Source of the DNA: Oleispirillum sp963678075
GTDB taxonomy: Bacteria; Pseudomonadota; Alphaproteobacteria; Rhodospirillales; Rhodospirillaceae
Reading direction: 5' to 3'
Length of the DNA stretch: 64,000 nt
Assembly (NCBI GenBank): GCA_963678075.2
Contig: CAXXPK010000003.1
Coordinates: forward strand, 372,001 to 436,000
The notes under the pieces are model-generated. The model searched no databases. It was not told where the DNA came from and saw only the letters and a program-made list of their open reading frames with translations. Numbering within the stretch: the first letter of the stretch is position 1; each line of letters starts with the position of its first letter. Below are positions 62,534 through 64,000 of this stretch, piece after piece. The position numbers and the translations under genes were made by a program.

Positions 62534-63379
62534 GGTTTAGGACCCATTAAATTATTGTCAGGCAGATCGGCGGCTAATTCACTCATGGGAGGGAGGACCC
62601 CATCCATGAGTGATCTGTTTTGGTTGTCAGAGAGGCAGTTGGCGAAGATCGAGCCGCATTTCCCGCTATCGCATGGCGTGCCGCGGGTTGATGATCGGCG
62701 AGTGATCAGCGGCATCGTTCATGTGATCCGCAACGGCTTACGGTGGCGAGATGCACCACTCGTCTATGGCCCCCACAAAACCCTCTATAATCGTTTCGTT
62801 CGCTGGAGCCGACTTGGGGTGTTCAGCCGGATCTTCGCGGCCTTGACGGGAGAGGCTGGCCCTCCAGACCGGTTGATGATCGATGCAACCCACCTGAAAG
62901 CTCATCGGACCGCCGCGAGCCTCTATAAAAAGGGGCTCTTCCCCGATGTATCGGACGCACAAAAGGCGGGCTGAACTCCAAGCTTCATGCGGTTTGCGAC
63001 GGACAAGGAAGGCCCCTCATCCTGCTGCTCAGCGAGGGGCAAATGAGCGATCACAAAGGCGCGATGCTGTTGCTCGACCTATTTCCCAAGGCCAACGTCC
63101 TGATCGCCGACAAGGGCTATGACGGTGATCCCCTTCGAGAGGCTTTGACACAGCGAGGGATCGCTACATGCATCCCGCCAATGCGTCATCGCAAAACCCA
63201 GTACGCTTACGACAAAACCCTCTATCGCCAGCGTCATAGGATCGAGAACCTCTTCGCTCGCCTCAAGGATTGGCGGCGTATCCACACCCGATATGACCGA
63301 TGCGCGGATATCTTCTTTGCCGCCGTCATCATCGCGGTACTCCTCCTCTTCTGGATCGAACCTTAATGAGTCCTGGGCC
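62534..63379 (+). mobile_element. IS5-family (IS427-like) element, copy D, full length 846 bp
   Basis: Ends GGTTTAGGACCCATTAA and TTAATGAGTCCTGGGCC, flanked by TA on both sides (62532-62533, 63380-63381). The left end has a few changes from the other copies. The flanks are two unrelated broken genes (DUF772-type transposase and integrase), so the copy marks a rearrangement despite the TA on each side. Confidence 0.88.
62606..63366 (+). CDS. IS5-family transposase, two frames joined by -1 frameshift (copy D)
   Basis: ORF A 62606-62974 (MSDLFWLSERQLAKIEPHFP to SDAQKAG) after AGGGAGGA; a -1 shift at CAAAAGG leads into GGLNSKLHAVCDGQGRPLIL and ORF B ending at 63366. DDE residues are in LMIDATHLKAHRTAA, VLIADKGYDGDPL and RHRIENLFARLKDWRRI. 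It is nearly identical to copy B and probably active. Confidence 0.85.
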
Positions 63380-63381
63380 TA

Positions 63382-64000
63382 GGTGCCCGTAGTGGCGTTC
63401 CACCATGCGGGTGTCGCGGTGCCCGAGGTTCTCCGCGACGGCCATCAGTGGAGCACCGGCCATGATGGTCAGGCTGGCCCAGGTATGGCGCAGTTCATGG
63501 AAGGTGAAGTCCTGATCTAGCCCTGCCCGCTTGACGGCACCTTTGAACCCGCGGAAGTGGAGGTCGCGAGCCCAACTCGAACCGTCCGATCGGCGGAGGA
63601 GGGGTGCTTCGGGGCGCTGGCCAAGAGCGAGTGTCTTGCAGAAGGCAATACCTTCGTCAGTTAGGAAGATGTGTCGGGCCTTGCCACTTTTGCTGCGCAC
63701 CACGTGCAAGGCGCCTGAATCGGGATTGAAGTCGCGTACCTCGAAGGCACATAGCTCCCCATAGCGGGCACCAGTCAGTAAAGCCAACTGGACTAGCTTT
63801 CTCAGGTCGGGTGGGCACGTGTTGATCAGGCGTTTTGCTTCGTCGCGGTTGAGGAAGCGTGATCGCGGCTTTTCTGTGCCGGCGAAAAGCTGAAGGCGAG
63901 CCCAGGCGTTGTTGCTGGAGATTTTTCCGTCCCGCCATGCCCGGTTGAGCGCGGCTCGCAGAGTCACAAGGTGGCGGTTGGCGCGCAGTTGGCGCTTGCG
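63382..64000 (-). pseudogene. Tyrosine recombinase / phage-type integrase, cut by IS copy D and running off the window
   Basis: Catalytic domain of a site-specific tyrosine recombinase. The first catalytic Arg is in LLTGARYGELCAFEVRDF, the H-x-x-R motif in FHELRHTWASLTIMAGAPLM, then ENLGHRDTRMVERHYGHL with the nucleophile Tyr. The protein is cut right after RHYGHL by the IS, losing only the short C-terminal tail. The N-terminal DNA-binding part lies beyond base 64000. Its presence suggests a genomic island or prophage continues to the right. Confidence 0.8.

Overview
The window is high-GC DNA from an alphaproteobacterium, most likely a Rhodospirillales / Rhodospirillum-like purple non-sulfur bacterium. 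This is an inference from gene order (ribF-ileS-lspA-DUF3035-M16-M16, serC-serA, thrB-rnhA), a Calvin-type sugar-phosphate cluster (glpX-tkt-fba-rpe), a cobalamin-riboswitch TonB receptor and a candidate alphaproteobacterial serC leader. No rRNA, tRNA or CRISPR array was seen.

Layout. 1-12.3 kb is core housekeeping: lptF, an HD hydrolase, tadA, a lytic transglycosylase, an rRNA pseudouridine synthase, rsmD, a damaged gldA, a cyclopropane-fatty-acid-synthase relative, a fosmidomycin-type exporter, mutL and pgi. 12.5-14.5 kb is a decayed patch: an AAA ATPase start, half of an IS5/IS1182-type element, a shortened FAD oxidoreductase and a broken nitrilase. 14.5-22 kb holds two M16 peptidases and the lspA-ileS-ribF group. 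23-28.3 kb encodes a biotin-dependent, Na+-pumping acyl-CoA decarboxylase (alpha, gamma, beta) with three paralogues of the small membrane-anchor (delta) subunit. 28.4-36.2 kb is accessory DNA: two IS copies, an AT-rich HEPN/AbiU2-like gene with an internal stop, rsgA, an EamA exporter, a MarR/methyltransferase pair with a clear palindromic operator, and a frameshifted nucleosidase. 36.2-42.2 kb carries a DUF4153 membrane protein and a LysR / DUF1445 / TRAP / DUF2848 / amidase catabolic cluster that has lost most of its transporter. 42-46 kb has a B12-type TonB receptor behind a cobalamin riboswitch and a CstA-type transporter. 46.8-61 kb is biosynthetic: serC, serA, cspA, yqgE, rnhA, thrB, ispH, a LuxR-type regulator with a degenerate receiver, then glpX-tkt-fba-rpe. 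The right edge has a truncated pstS, the other end of the IS5/IS1182-type element with a passenger gene, another IS copy and a truncated integrase.

Two themes dominate. First, four copies of one IS5-family (IS427-like) element lie in the window: two are 846 bp and intact, two are 725 bp and share the same 121-bp internal deletion. At least two copies sit at chimeric junctions. Second, many genes are broken, either by single-base slips in homopolymers (which could be sequencing error) or by in-frame deletions of conserved blocks and gene fusions (gldA, cfa-like, lhgO-like, nitrilase, dctP-DUF2848). Either the genome is decaying through short-repeat deletions and IS recombination, or the assembly repeatedly collapsed. 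Reads across the junctions would decide.
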